Shown here: in pieces, positions 17,108 through 25,765 of the stretch | Layout of the letters: every line of letters starts with the position of its first letter | Numbering within the stretch: position 1 is the first letter of the stretch | NCBI GenBank assembly: GCA_964368815.1 | Contig: CAYJDA010000005.1 | Location: forward strand, 1-64,000 | Direction of reading: 5' to 3' | Source: CAYJBH01 sp964368815 | Lineage (GTDB): Bacteria > Bacillota > Clostridia > Oscillospirales > Ruminococcaceae | DNA length: 64,000 bases | Notes under the pieces: generated by a model | The model's input: only the letters and a program-made list of their open reading frames with translations | What the model was told of the DNA's origin: nothing | Databases searched by the model: none | Position numbers and translations under genes: made by a program

Positions 17108-17145
17108 AAACGAAGTATTAGTGTCGTCGCTAATACTTCGTTTTT
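17108..17145 (+). terminator. Intrinsic terminator after clpX
   Basis: A 14-bp perfect stem (arms 17108-17121 and 17130-17143) encloses an 8-nt loop, and the final arm runs into TTTTT. It lies 13 nt after the clpX stop. Confidence 0.88.
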
Positions 17146-17220
17146 ATGTAGAAACAATTAGTGGGTGATAAATGTTTCGATATAAAATAAATGAAAAAGA
17201 TACAGCTTCTTTTGTATATA

Positions 17221-17252
17221 TCATTTCGCTAAATAAAAATTTAGCGAAATGA
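17221..17252 (-). terminator. 14-bp inverted repeat downstream of the DUF4097 gene
   Basis: The arms at 17221-17234 and 17239-17252 are exact reverse complements with a 4-nt loop (TTTT on the minus strand). It sits 20 nt beyond the end of the minus-strand DUF4097 gene, where a terminator is expected. A clear T tract after the stem is lacking, so the role is uncertain. Confidence 0.4.
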
Positions 17253-17272
17253 AGGGGAGATGATTTGCTATT

Positions 17273-18190
17273 TTATTCCATGAATGTTAATTCTATATCA
17301 CCAGTGTTTGAAGTAATATTAATCTGCTTATCACCAGTTCCTAATATTGTCGGCATCGGAAGATGTTGATTGTTTATTTCCAGTCTTCCAAATTCTGAAT
17401 TTATATTCATGCTATGCTCAGCTTCTTGGTTTTGCATGGATAATTCTATATTACCGTAGCTGCTTATAATATTTATTTCCTTTGCTATGTCAATTTCATT
17501 TAGAATTATATCATCAGTTTCGCTTTCAATACTAATAAATTCCGAAACTACAAAATCAGCATTTATTTCACCGTATTCATTAACAACATTAAGATTATCT
17601 ACATAAATATTTTTTATGTTAATATTATCAGCTTCAGAATGCAATGAAATTTTATCCGATCTTATATCCAACATTGCTATTGTTCCAAAGTCATTAGTAA
17701 TGTTTATATTATCTGAGTTCACTTCAGTAATAAGTATTTCTCCTGCCATACATGATATCTGTATGTTTTCTAAAAGCATTTCACTCGGAATAACTATTTC
17801 TATATATGGATTCTCGTTTGCTGCCCATCCCAAATCAAATGATATAAATGTTATAGTATCTTCTGAATAATTTAACGAAGGCTTGTTTATCCTTAAAGTG
17901 TTGTTGGTGATACTATATTCCGTAGATTCATCATCATACAATATAGAAAATTCATCGCCGATGGAAATATCGCAGTATTGCACATAGTCAATGTCGATGG
18001 AAATATTATCAACCTCTTGTGTTATTTGTTCAAGAACATAGTTTGTTTTGTTAGGATTTTCGAATAGAATATCCAGTTTATTGGTTATATAGATATTTGT
18101 ACTTCCATTTAATGATAAACCGATTATAATCAATATTATTCCAACAACCATTGATACAGTAAATACAAGAATTGTTTTTTTACTTTTCAA
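17273..18190 (-). CDS. DUF4097 family beta-repeat protein
   Basis: The 305-residue protein has an N-terminal membrane segment (about residues 8-28). A long stretch of short alternating hydrophobic/polar strands with Ile/Asn-rich repeats follows (for example ISIDIDYV, INITNDFG, INISSYGN), typical of the DUF4097 putative-adhesin beta helix. It is the third gene of a PadR-HAAS-DUF4097 set, overlapping the HAAS gene by 11 nt. Such sets are common in Firmicutes and thought to respond to envelope conditions. The biochemical role is unknown. Confidence 0.8.
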   Translation of the reverse strand: MKSKKTILVFTVSMVVGIILIIIGLSLNGSTNIYITNKLDILFENPNKTNYVLEQITQEVDNISIDIDYVQYCDISIGDEFSILYDDESTEYSITNNTLRINKPSLNYSEDTITFISFDLGWAANENPYIEIVIPSEMLLENIQISCMAGEILITEVNSDNINITNDFGTIAMLDIRSDKISLHSEADNINIKNIYVDNLNVVNEYGEINADFVVSEFISIESETDDIILNEIDIAKEINIISSYGNIELSMQNQEAEHSMNINSEFGRLEINNQHLPMPTILGTGDKQINITSNTGDIELTFME

Positions 18191-18743
18191 TTTTACTCCT
18201 CCTACTTATCATTTTTTTTGCTAAAAATTTAATTCCTTCTATAGATTTTTTTGCAATAAATCGTATCATTATTAATAATATATAACTTAAAGAAAATGCA
18301 ATCAATGCAATTCCCAACATTGTAAAAATTGTACCTGTACTATAATTTAAAGCAGCAAAAAATGCTATGAATGCAACTATTCCTATAAGAAATACAGATA
18401 TAAATATTAAGCCTAGTGTAAAAATAACAGCACCTAAGAGTATTAAGAGCGATATTATCATTATTAATACTACAAGAATAATCGGTATTGTTATCGGAGC
18501 TGAAAGGACTGCCAGTACGATTGTTAATATGGGTATTTTTTTGTCTTTAACATGGTTTAACCCAAATTCAAGTATCAAATTTGCTGCCAGTTTTTTTGGT
18601 GTAGGCAGATTAGAAATTGCACTCTCTTCATTCGGAGATTCTTCAATTAATTCCTTATAAAAAGACACTGCTTCATTACGCTCCTCCTTTGGTAGCGAAG
18701 ACAGTCGTTTTTCAAGCTGTGCCAAATACTCTTTTTTATTCAT
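18180..18743 (-). CDS. DUF1700/HAAS domain membrane protein
   Basis: The 187-residue protein has an N-terminal soluble HAAS region (MNKKEYLAQLEKRLSSLPKEE and following, about residues 1-65) and then four or so membrane segments. HAAS (DUF1700) proteins are encoded with PadR regulators and DUF4097 proteins and are thought to pass a signal between them. It overlaps the PadR gene by 8 nt and the DUF4097 gene by 11 nt, so the three are one transcription unit. Confidence 0.82.
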   Translation of the reverse strand: MNKKEYLAQLEKRLSSLPKEERNEAVSFYKELIEESPNEESAISNLPTPKKLAANLILEFGLNHVKDKKIPILTIVLAVLSAPITIPIILVVLIMIISLLILLGAVIFTLGLIFISVFLIGIVAFIAFFAALNYSTGTIFTMLGIALIAFSLSYILLIMIRFIAKKSIEGIKFLAKKMISRRSKIEK

Positions 18744-19056
18744 TATGCCCTCCCCTACTCATAATTAAGTCAATAACGATTTTATGTTCCTCCCAACAAT
18801 CTTTATAATGCCTCAGTTTTAGTACACCATCTTCGGTAATACTATAATATTTACGATTTCTGCCATTGAATGCCCTGTCATATGTTGTGAGAAGTCCTTC
18901 TTTAGACAACCTTCTCAATACAGGATAAAGTGCAGCTTCAGAGACATTGAGCGAATTTCCTATTCGCTGCGTAAGGTCGTAACCGTAAGTATCTCCCTGT
19001 CCCACTATTCCGAGAACACAGGCATCCAATAGTTTCGCCGCTACATTAAACTCCAT
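18736..19056 (-). CDS. PadR family transcriptional regulator
   Basis: The 106-residue winged-helix protein has the PadR pattern LLDACVLGIVGQGDTYGYDLTQRI, SEAALYPVLRRLSKEGLL and a beta-hairpin wing (NGRNRKYYSITEDG). It probably represses its own operon and is released by an envelope signal. The operator is not identified. It is first in the operon, with a strong promoter about 31-60 nt upstream. Confidence 0.9.
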   Translation of the reverse strand: MEFNVAAKLLDACVLGIVGQGDTYGYDLTQRIGNSLNVSEAALYPVLRRLSKEGLLTTYDRAFNGRNRKYYSITEDGVLKLRHYKDCWEEHKIVIDLIMSRGGHNE

Positions 19057-19087
19057 ATTTTCCTCTAAATATTATTTTATGTATTAT

Positions 19088-19117
19088 ATTATACAACGAA
19101 TAATATTATTTTGTCAA
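19088..19117 (-). promoter_or_regulatory. Sigma-A promoter of the padR operon
   Basis: On the minus strand TTGACA (complement of 19112-19117) is followed after 18 nt by TATAAT (complement of 19088-19093). The region is very AT-rich with overlapping near-palindromes that could hold a PadR operator. Confidence 0.75.
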
Positions 19118-19124
19118 TACCAAA

Positions 19125-19160
19125 ATAGCTACAATATAGTTAACACTATATTGTAGCTAT
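19125..19160 (-). terminator. Terminator of ktrBA
   Basis: A perfect 16-bp stem (19125-19140 and 19145-19160) with a 4-nt loop lies 18 nt after the ktrA stop on the minus strand. A short T run (TTTT including the last stem base) follows. It separates ktrA from the padR promoter immediately downstream. Confidence 0.7.
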
Positions 19161-19177
19161 AGATAATTATTATTTTG

Positions 19178-19840
19178 CTATTCTTCGTTTGTCATGGCGA
19201 GAATATTTTTAACATTTCCTGCAAGCAAAAGCTGTTCATTTTCAATAAAGCTATGCTTTGCATCTATTATTGGTGTAAAGTGGCTTGCATTGTCAACGCC
19301 GTATTTATATGCAACCACATTTATGTTGTATGCACTACGAATGTTAAGGTCATATATTGATTTTCCTATCCATTTTTTTGGAGTAAGAATTTCGATAATT
19401 GCGTAATCGTCTGAGAGCTCTATGTATTCCAAGGTGTTTTTTGTGCTGTATTTAACCGCAACACGTTCAGCCATATCCATATCAGGATGAATTACTATGT
19501 CTGCACCAATTTTTGAAAGAATTTTTGCTTGTCTCTCACGTTCAGCCTTAGAAATTATGCAGTTAGCGCCAAGTTCTTTTAAAGATGAGGTTATTTCAAG
19601 TGAGGCTTGAAAATCCCCGGCTACACAAACAAAGCATATATCGTAGTTAGCTACTCCGAGCCCTTCCAACACTGATTCTTCCTGACAATCACCAATCTGT
19701 GCTCCGGTAACAAATGGCGCTAACTCTTCTACCCTCTCCTCATTAACATCAACAACTAAAACTTCATTGTTGAGAGCGGTAAGCTCTTTTGCAAGGTTTC
19801 GACCAAATTGACCCAACCCTATAACCAGCATAGATTTCAT
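19178..19840 (-). CDS. ktrA: KtrA/TrkA-type potassium uptake regulatory subunit
   Basis: The 220-residue cytosolic protein has an RCK-N Rossmann domain (VIGLGQFGRNLAKEL at the N-terminus, acidic VVDVNEER at the end of strand 2). An RCK-C domain follows (about residues 140-220, EILTPKKWIGKSIYDLNIR). It forms the ring that gates KtrB in response to nucleotides. It lies 21 nt downstream of ktrB, the expected partner. Confidence 0.9.
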   Translation of the reverse strand: MKSMLVIGLGQFGRNLAKELTALNNEVLVVDVNEERVEELAPFVTGAQIGDCQEESVLEGLGVANYDICFVCVAGDFQASLEITSSLKELGANCIISKAERERQAKILSKIGADIVIHPDMDMAERVAVKYSTKNTLEYIELSDDYAIIEILTPKKWIGKSIYDLNIRSAYNINVVAYKYGVDNASHFTPIIDAKHSFIENEQLLLAGNVKNILAMTNEE

Positions 19841-19861
19841 TATATTAATCCCTTTCTTTAT

Positions 19862-21199
19862 CTAACTTGTTATTATTTTTTCTGTTACATTTTTAATATT
19901 TACTTTTTTGCGTCTCTCGGTAACAGCAATTGCTACCGAGATACTCCCTACTCTTCCGGCAAACATAAGTATAATGGTAATGATTTTACCAATTTCGTTA
20001 TATTCAGATGTTGCTCCTCGTGATAGTCCCACAGTTCCAATTGCAGATACCACCTCATAAAGTACAAGTTCAAATGCTATGTCCTGCCTTGATATAATGA
20101 TGGTTGCTATAAAAATAATAGAGATAAATAAGGTAGCAGCATGAAATGATCTTGCTACAGTTTCAGAAGGAATTCTTCTGTTAAAAAGATTCACACTTTC
20201 ATTATTTTTCATAAATGCAACCAGCGCAAAAAGTATAACCACAACTGTAGTTATTTTTATACCACCGCCGGTAGACCCCGGTGCGGCACCTATAAACATA
20301 AAGAGTATGGAAAGTAGGGATCCTGATGAGCTAAGGGAATTAAGGTCAACAGTATTAAAACCGGCTGTTCTTGTGGTAACTGATTGAAAAAATGCAGCTA
20401 ATGTTGCCTCAGAAAATGACATGTTGTTAAAGGCATAGTTTCGCTCAAATAAATAAAATAAAGTTGCACCACCAAAAATTAAAACTAATGTTGCAGAAAT
20501 AACTATTTTGCTTTGAAGACATAGCTTTTTAAAAGTAAACTTATTTACTAAGATGTCATCCCAAACAATAAATCCAAGCCCACCAACAATGATTAAAACC
20601 ATTATAACAATATTTACAATAGGGTCATGAACATATCCGGTAAGAGAACCGCCTCCCATGAGATCAAAACCGGCATTACAAAAGGCTGATATACTATGAA
20701 AGATTGAAAACCATATTCCCTGAATAAAACCAAAATCTGGGATAAATACTGTTGATAATACAAAAGCACCTGCAAGTTCAATCAGAAGTGTATACAGTAA
20801 CACTTTTCTCATTAATCCAACAACGCCACCAACCTTAAGCGTACTAAAAGATTCCATTATTAATAGCCGCCCCTGTAACCCTATCCTGGTTTTAAGGATT
20901 AGCATTAACAGTGTAGTTACAGCAATAAAACCCAGTCCTCCCACCTGAATGAGCATAAGGATAACCAGCTGTCCGAAAAAGGTAAACTGCGTAAAAGTAT
21001 CTGCAACTGCGAGACCCGTAACGCATCCTGCTGATGTTGCTGTAAAAAGTGCATCCAGAAATGATAAAGATTCTCCCGAACGATTAGAGAACGGCAAGAG
21101 TAACAACAATGTGCCTACCAATATATTAAGCACAAAACTCAGCGTAACTATTCGTAAAGCGGTAAACCGCTTTATAGGTATTCTCTTTTTTTTCTTCAT
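19862..21199 (-). CDS. ktrB: KtrB/TrkH family potassium transporter
   Basis: The 445-residue protein has four M1-P-M2 repeats. The selectivity-filter loops are visible as TSAGCVTGLAV, FCNAGFD, TTRTAGFNTVD and AIGTVGLSRG, each with the central glycine. It carries Na+-dependent K+ uptake with KtrA. No Shine-Dalgarno sequence is visible before the ATG, and the candidate -10 box ends 6 nt upstream of it, so the mRNA may be leaderless. No later start preserves the first membrane helix. Confidence 0.92.
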   Translation of the reverse strand: MKKKKRIPIKRFTALRIVTLSFVLNILVGTLLLLLPFSNRSGESLSFLDALFTATSAGCVTGLAVADTFTQFTFFGQLVILMLIQVGGLGFIAVTTLLMLILKTRIGLQGRLLIMESFSTLKVGGVVGLMRKVLLYTLLIELAGAFVLSTVFIPDFGFIQGIWFSIFHSISAFCNAGFDLMGGGSLTGYVHDPIVNIVIMVLIIVGGLGFIVWDDILVNKFTFKKLCLQSKIVISATLVLIFGGATLFYLFERNYAFNNMSFSEATLAAFFQSVTTRTAGFNTVDLNSLSSSGSLLSILFMFIGAAPGSTGGGIKITTVVVILFALVAFMKNNESVNLFNRRIPSETVARSFHAATLFISIIFIATIIISRQDIAFELVLYEVVSAIGTVGLSRGATSEYNEIGKIITIILMFAGRVGSISVAIAVTERRKKVNIKNVTEKIITS

Positions 21200-21205
21200 A
21201 TTATA

Positions 21206-21234
21206 ATTCTACAACAAGATTTGATAAATTTCAA
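21206..21234 (-). promoter_or_regulatory. Candidate promoter of ktrBA, at the start codon
   Basis: On the minus strand TTGAAA (complement of 21229-21234) is 17 nt from TAGAAT (complement of 21206-21211). A start site 7 nt after the -10 falls on the A of the ktrB ATG, implying a leaderless transcript. Confidence 0.5.
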
Positions 21235-21256
21235 GATAATAATTTTGTTAAATTAC

Positions 21257-21285
21257 TTGACAAGTGATAATAGTTAAGTTAAAAT
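21257..21285 (+). promoter_or_regulatory. Sigma-A promoter of marR-MATE operon
   Basis: TTGACA and TAAAAT are separated by exactly 17 nt and lie 49 nt before the MarR start codon. The -35 sits inside a small palindrome (ACTTGACAAGT). Confidence 0.75.
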
Positions 21286-21304
21286 AATTAAGCATATTTA
21301 ACTA
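21271..21304 (+). promoter_or_regulatory. Possible MarR operator
   Basis: TAGTTAA at 21271-21277 is matched by TTAACTA at 21298-21304, flanking the -10 box and the expected transcription start. MarR proteins often bind such inverted repeats and repress their own gene. The spacing is long and the region is AT-rich, so this is only suggestive. Confidence 0.3.
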
Positions 21305-21334
21305 TTTTGCAATATCAAAACATAAGGAATCGAT

Positions 21335-21787
21335 ATGGATAAAAGACTTGTAAAAGCATTAGATAAACTTTTTCATGATTTAGCAATAGCAGAACTTCAG
21401 CAGTTTCATAAAGAAAACAACAAATGTGAGCTTTCATATCATGACACATTATATTTAAATATAATTGAAGCACATCCGGGGAAATATACTTCATCAAGGA
21501 TTGCTGATGTATTAAAGGTTAGTCGTCCGGCAGTTACTCAAAAGATTAACGAACTTGTAAAAAAAGGTTATGTTATAAGAACTCAGTCAGAAATTGATAA
21601 ACGTGTGTACTATCTAAAAACTAACCCAAACATGGATTACTATAACAAAAAAGATAGGTCGGACGAATTTAGAGCAATAAAGATATTAATAGATAAATAT
21701 GGAGAGGCGGAAGCATTTAAGCTGTGCGAAATGATTGAATTTCTGTCTGATATGTTATTCTATGAAAAAACAAAAGGAGAAAAATGA
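21335..21787 (+). CDS. MarR family transcriptional regulator
   Basis: The 150-residue winged-helix protein has a DNA-recognition helix segment (SRIADVLKVSRPAVTQKINELVKKGYV) and a wing (RTQSEIDKRVYYLKT), the MarR pattern. AAGGA precedes the ATG. It overlaps the MATE transporter start by 4 nt (ATGA), so it most likely controls that efflux gene and itself. The ligand is unknown. Confidence 0.9.
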   Translation: MDKRLVKALDKLFHDLAIAELQQFHKENNKCELSYHDTLYLNIIEAHPGKYTSSRIADVLKVSRPAVTQKINELVKKGYVIRTQSEIDKRVYYLKTNPNMDYYNKKDRSDEFRAIKILIDKYGEAEAFKLCEMIEFLSDMLFYEKTKGEK

Positions 21788-23121
21788 AGGTAAATCCGTT
21801 ATCGAAAGACTTTAGTATTAAGAGCTTGTTGGGATACACCCTTCCAAGTATTTTTATGATGATTTTTATGTCAACATACACCATTATTGACGGTGTTTTT
21901 GTGGCACAAATGGTTGGAGAAGATGCACTTGCAGCAATAAATATCGTTTTTCCGCTTTTTGGTATTGTTTTTGCTGTTGCCCTAATGTTCTCAACAGGAG
22001 GCAATGCAATCATTGCAAGATTTTTAGGAGAAGGCAAAGAAAAAGAAGCTAATCAGTTTTTTACGGTATTATATATTGTTGGTGGCATTCTTGGAGTTAT
22101 CATAAGTACTTTAGGGTTTCTTTTTCCGGAAAAAACTCTTAGTTTATTAGGCGCAAGCGACGACTTGTTTCAATACACAAAAGATTATATGCTTAGTCTT
22201 TGTTTCTTTGTTACGACGATTATTTTTCAAGTGTTTGCGCAAACATTTTTTGTAACTGCGGGAAAACCAATGTATGGGTTTATTGTTAGTGTTCTTGGGG
22301 GAATTACAAATATAATACTTGATTATATTTTTATTGCTCCAAACATAGGCAATCTTGGCATCGCAGGAGCGGGATTTGCTACAGGAATTGGAAATTCTAT
22401 CCCCGGTATTATAGGGTTATTTTATTTTACCTTCAATAAAAAAAGTGTATTAAAATTTGTTAAACCTAAAATTAACTTTAAATTAATATGGTTTGCAATA
22501 TATAACGGAATGAGTGAACTTGTCAATTCTCTTGCTCTATCAATCACAACAATTATGTTTAACTTTATTTTAATGGGTTTAGCCGGTGATGCCGGAGTAG
22601 CTGCCATTAGCGTGATTTTATATATACAGCAGTTTCAAACTTCGATTTATTTTGGATATACAATGGGTGTCTCACCGATTATCTCTTACAAATTTGGCGA
22701 GAGAAACACAAAAGCGCTTCGTAAATTAGTTAAACAGAGTTTTATTATTATTTCAGCTTCATCAATAATGATTATAGTGGCAACCTTATTGTTTGTCGAT
22801 GAAGCTGTGTCTATATTCATCACAAAGAGTAGTCCAACCTTTAATATGGCAAAAACAGGGCTTGTTTTATTTATGCCATCGTATCTCTTTATGGGCTTTA
22901 ATATCTTTATCACTTCGATGTTTACAGCACTTTCTAACGGAAAAATATCGGCAACTTTATCTATATGTAGAAGTTTAATATTTATTGTATTAATGTTGAT
23001 AATTTTGCCATATGCATTCGGAATTAATGGTGTTTGGCTTGCTATACCTGTTGCCGAAATGCTTGCAATAGGATTGGGTATTTATGCGTTTAAAAGAAAT
23101 AAAACAATTTATGGATACTAA
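21784..23121 (+). CDS. MATE family multidrug/Na+ efflux transporter
   Basis: The 445-residue protein has twelve predicted membrane segments in two MatE halves. The N-terminal sequence (YTLPSIFMMIFMSTYTIIDGVFVAQMVG) is typical of the bacterial DinF/VmrA-like branch. It exports organic cations or drugs in exchange for Na+ or H+. It is coupled to the MarR gene and ends at a bidirectional terminator. Confidence 0.92.
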   Translation: MKVNPLSKDFSIKSLLGYTLPSIFMMIFMSTYTIIDGVFVAQMVGEDALAAINIVFPLFGIVFAVALMFSTGGNAIIARFLGEGKEKEANQFFTVLYIVGGILGVIISTLGFLFPEKTLSLLGASDDLFQYTKDYMLSLCFFVTTIIFQVFAQTFFVTAGKPMYGFIVSVLGGITNIILDYIFIAPNIGNLGIAGAGFATGIGNSIPGIIGLFYFTFNKKSVLKFVKPKINFKLIWFAIYNGMSELVNSLALSITTIMFNFILMGLAGDAGVAAISVILYIQQFQTSIYFGYTMGVSPIISYKFGERNTKALRKLVKQSFIIISASSIMIIVATLLFVDEAVSIFITKSSPTFNMAKTGLVLFMPSYLFMGFNIFITSMFTALSNGKISATLSICRSLIFIVLMLIILPYAFGINGVWLAIPVAEMLAIGLGIYAFKRNKTIYGY

Positions 23122-23123
23122 AT

Positions 23124-23167
23124 AAAAAAAGGTGTGACCGAAATTAATCGGCTCACACCTTTTTTTA
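23124..23167. terminator. Bidirectional terminator between the MATE and transketolase genes
   Basis: The stem GGTGTGA/TCACACC (23131-23137, 23153-23159) is extended by CCGA/TCGG. It is preceded by seven A and followed by eight T, so it works on both strands for these convergent genes. Confidence 0.92.
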
Positions 23168-23175
23168 AAATGAAA

Positions 23176-24105
23176 CTACTTTACATATTCAACAATTTTT
23201 GCAGTTATACTTTCTACGTCCAGACCATACTCTTTCAGAAGTTCGTTTGGTGTTCCGGATTGTCCGAACTGATCATTTATTCCTATTTTAAGCATGGTAA
23301 CATCCGGCATTGAAATAATAACATCAGCAACTGCGTCACCAAGCCCGCCTATAACACTATGTTCCTCGATTGTAACAACTTTTTTACAGCATTTTGCATA
23401 TTTTTCAACACACTCTTTATCTAAAGGTTTAATGGTGTGCATGTTAATTACAGCGGCTGAAATGCCTTGCTCTTTAAGTGTCTTAGCTGCATCGATGGCG
23501 GATTTCACCATCAGACCGTGCGCAAAAATAGCTACATCACTTCCCTCTTCCAATACATTGGCTTTACCGATAACAAAAGGCATATCATCTTCAAAGATGT
23601 GGCTAGCGGGACGAGAAAGCCTAAGGTATGCAGGACCTTCATAATCAGATAATGCAAATACAGCCTTTCTTGCTTCGTTTGCATCGCATGGGCTAACAAT
23701 TACCATTCCCGGAATGACTCGCATTAGTGCCACATCTTCAATAGACTGATGGCTTCCACCATCTTCACCTACAGTGATGCCGGAATGTGTCATACAGAGC
23801 TTAACGTTAAAGCCTGGGTATGCAACACTGTTGCGAACCATCTCATAAGCTCGCCCTGTACCGAAAATTGCAAATGTACTACAAAATGGAATAAATCCCA
23901 TTGTAGAAAGGCCCGCAGCCATATCAACCATGTTGGCTTCAGCAATTCCGGAATTAAAAAATCTTTCGGGATATTTTTTTGCAAATCCCATTGTCATGGT
24001 AGCATGAGCAAGATCGGAATCAAGAACAACAACCTTATCATTTACCTCGCCAAGCTCACAAAGTGCATCGCCATATGCATTTCTTGTTGCTTTTGTATTA
24101 CTCAT
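23176..24105 (-). CDS. Transketolase, C-terminal subunit
   Basis: The 309-residue protein matches the pyrimidine-binding and C-terminal domains of transketolase. FFNSGIAEANMVDMAAGLS carries the glutamate that activates thiamine diphosphate, and HSGITVGEDGGSHQSIED is also present. With the N-terminal subunit it makes a complete two-gene enzyme, an arrangement common in Clostridia and archaea. The enzyme moves two-carbon units in the non-oxidative pentose phosphate pathway. It overlaps the upstream subunit gene by 4 nt. Confidence 0.93.
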   Translation of the reverse strand: MSNTKATRNAYGDALCELGEVNDKVVVLDSDLAHATMTMGFAKKYPERFFNSGIAEANMVDMAAGLSTMGFIPFCSTFAIFGTGRAYEMVRNSVAYPGFNVKLCMTHSGITVGEDGGSHQSIEDVALMRVIPGMVIVSPCDANEARKAVFALSDYEGPAYLRLSRPASHIFEDDMPFVIGKANVLEEGSDVAIFAHGLMVKSAIDAAKTLKEQGISAAVINMHTIKPLDKECVEKYAKCCKKVVTIEEHSVIGGLGDAVADVIISMPDVTMLKIGINDQFGQSGTPNELLKEYGLDVESITAKIVEYVK

Positions 24106-24917
24106 TTTGAACCTCCTAACTCTGCAATAGCTTTATCTCTTTCGTCAGCGCTCGGGGCTTTGCCATGCCAACCAACTTGATTTTCCATAAAGGACACACC
24201 TTTGCCCTTAATTGAATGAGAAACAATACATTTAGGTTTACCTGTAACTTCTTTATCAAGTGCAGCTATAATTTGCTCAATATCATTGCCGTCCTTAACA
24301 GAGATAACCTCAAATCCAAATGCGGTAAACTTCTCCTCAATACTGCGAAGTGACATAACCTCATCGTTAGAGCCATCTATCTGAAGTTTGTTGTTATCAA
24401 CAATCACTGTAAGATTATCAAGCTTGTAGTGTGCGGCCGCAGTAGCAGCTTCCCAACAAAGACCTTCCTGAAGCTCACCATCTCCGAGTAAGGTGTAAAC
24501 CTTGATATCGCTTTTTTTAGCTTTAGCGCCAATAGCCATTCCAACAGCAATGGATATCCCCTGTCCGAGTGAACCTGTTGAGGCATCGACTCCAGGTAAT
24601 TTTTTTGCATCAGGATGTCCCTGAAGGGGGCTGTGCAGCTTGCGTAGTGTTGAGAATAGTTCTTTATCAAAAAAACCTGCTTCTCCAAGAACTGCATAGA
24701 GTAGCGGTGCGGCATGCCCTTTACTTAAAACAAAGCGGTCGCGATTTTCATTCTTAGGATTTTTAGGATCTATCCTCATTTTATAAAAATATAGTGCTAC
24801 CAATGCTTCTACTCCGGAAAGAGAGCCTCCGGGATGGCCGCTTTTTGCCGCCGCTGTCATGTTAACGATATCTTTTCGAACCTCGTTACAGACTTCCTTT
24901 AATCTTGAAATCTCCAT
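24102..24917 (-). CDS. Transketolase, N-terminal subunit
   Basis: The 271-residue protein carries the thiamine-diphosphate/Mg-binding half. GHPGGSLSGVE is near the N-terminus, and the motif GDGELQEGLCWEA ends in DNNKLQIDG. It starts with ATG after AAAGGAGG and couples by ATGA to the second subunit. It is the penultimate gene of a long minus-strand run that starts at ligA. Confidence 0.93.
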   Translation of the reverse strand: MEISRLKEVCNEVRKDIVNMTAAAKSGHPGGSLSGVEALVALYFYKMRIDPKNPKNENRDRFVLSKGHAAPLLYAVLGEAGFFDKELFSTLRKLHSPLQGHPDAKKLPGVDASTGSLGQGISIAVGMAIGAKAKKSDIKVYTLLGDGELQEGLCWEAATAAAHYKLDNLTVIVDNNKLQIDGSNDEVMSLRSIEEKFTAFGFEVISVKDGNDIEQIIAALDKEVTGKPKCIVSHSIKGKGVSFMENQVGWHGKAPSADERDKAIAELGGSK

Positions 24918-24929
24918 TTAAACCTCCTT

Positions 24930-25526
24930 TTATCTACCATTATTTCTTACTGCAGACGTACCGTGTTCTAACAAATATGTAGCCTTTAGGTCTGCAATAT
25001 GTAACTTAACTGCGAGCGGATACTGATCATAAGCCTGGCTAATAGAAAAGCTTCCGCCTTTAACCGCATCATCATACCCACCCATATGCCATCTTATTGC
25101 CATAGCCTCGGATGGGCTAAGCTTCATAAATCTTTCAATAAGATAGACACTTTTTTCACCATGTCCATATGGAAATTCGTCCTCAATAAAATAATATGGA
25201 ACCTTTTCCCATGCACCGGTTTGTTCATTCTTTACGTTGCGAGTACTCACCTTATAAAAGTTAGCCTTACAAAGATCGTGAAGAAGTCCGCACACAGCAA
25301 TATTTTCATCCGACTCCTTATCCTGCAATTCGATTAAACAATTGTATACATTTAAACTATGCATAACAAGGCCGGATTCGCAAGCACCGTGATATCGAGT
25401 TGAAGCAGGGGCAGTGAAAAAATCAGTTTTTCCTAGCCACTCAAAAAACTCGTCAGAGCCTTTGCGTTTTACCTTTTCTGTAAAAATGTTGGTAAACTCT
25501 GCCTTATATTGTCCTAACTCTGCCAT
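24930..25526 (-). CDS. HD-domain hydrolase
   Basis: The 198-residue protein has HSLNVYNCL followed by the GLLHDLCK metal site, the HD signature of phosphohydrolases. A later histidine (IRWHMGG) is also conserved-looking. The substrate is unknown. I choose the ATG that has GAGGTG 7 nt upstream over an in-frame upstream ATG that overlaps the preceding gene. It lies 4 nt after the PC4-like gene and 12 nt before the transketolase genes. Confidence 0.78.
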   Translation of the reverse strand: MAELGQYKAEFTNIFTEKVKRKGSDEFFEWLGKTDFFTAPASTRYHGACESGLVMHSLNVYNCLIELQDKESDENIAVCGLLHDLCKANFYKVSTRNVKNEQTGAWEKVPYYFIEDEFPYGHGEKSVYLIERFMKLSPSEAMAIRWHMGGYDDAVKGGSFSISQAYDQYPLAVKLHIADLKATYLLEHGTSAVRNNGR

Positions 25527-25530
25527 ATAC

Positions 25531-25752
25531 TTACACCTCAAGTTCGGCAAGTATTTCCTTTAATATAGCAACTTCATCAGCTGTTAATGATATTCCTTTT
25601 CCCATCTTGGTATGATCAGGTGACCAATCACGGATATCAATTTTAGGGTCACGTTCATTCCAGCTAACCATATTTAGCTCGCGTTGCCATCCATTGTTCC
25701 CCTCCGAAAGCACTCCAAGATTTTCGGTAATTTCATACTTAAATTCTGCCAT
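25531..25752 (-). CDS. YdbC-like PC4 family single-strand DNA-binding protein
   Basis: The 73-residue protein has WQRELNMVSWNERDPKIDIRDWSPDH followed by MGKGISLTADEVAILKEIL. This matches the bacterial YdbC/PC4 (transcriptional coactivator p15) fold, which binds single-stranded nucleic acid as a dimer. AAAGGAG precedes the ATG. It sits between gatB and the HD gene in one transcription unit. Its target in the cell is not known. Confidence 0.82.
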   Translation of the reverse strand: MAEFKYEITENLGVLSEGNNGWQRELNMVSWNERDPKIDIRDWSPDHTKMGKGISLTADEVAILKEILAELEV

Positions 25753-25765
25753 TTTTAACTCCTTT

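Noticed and set aside
17172..17252. A 26-codon plus-strand ORF in the gap after clpX, ending in the inverted repeat.
   Set aside because: Only a weak GGTG lies upstream, the stop falls in the hairpin, and the product has no recognisable feature.
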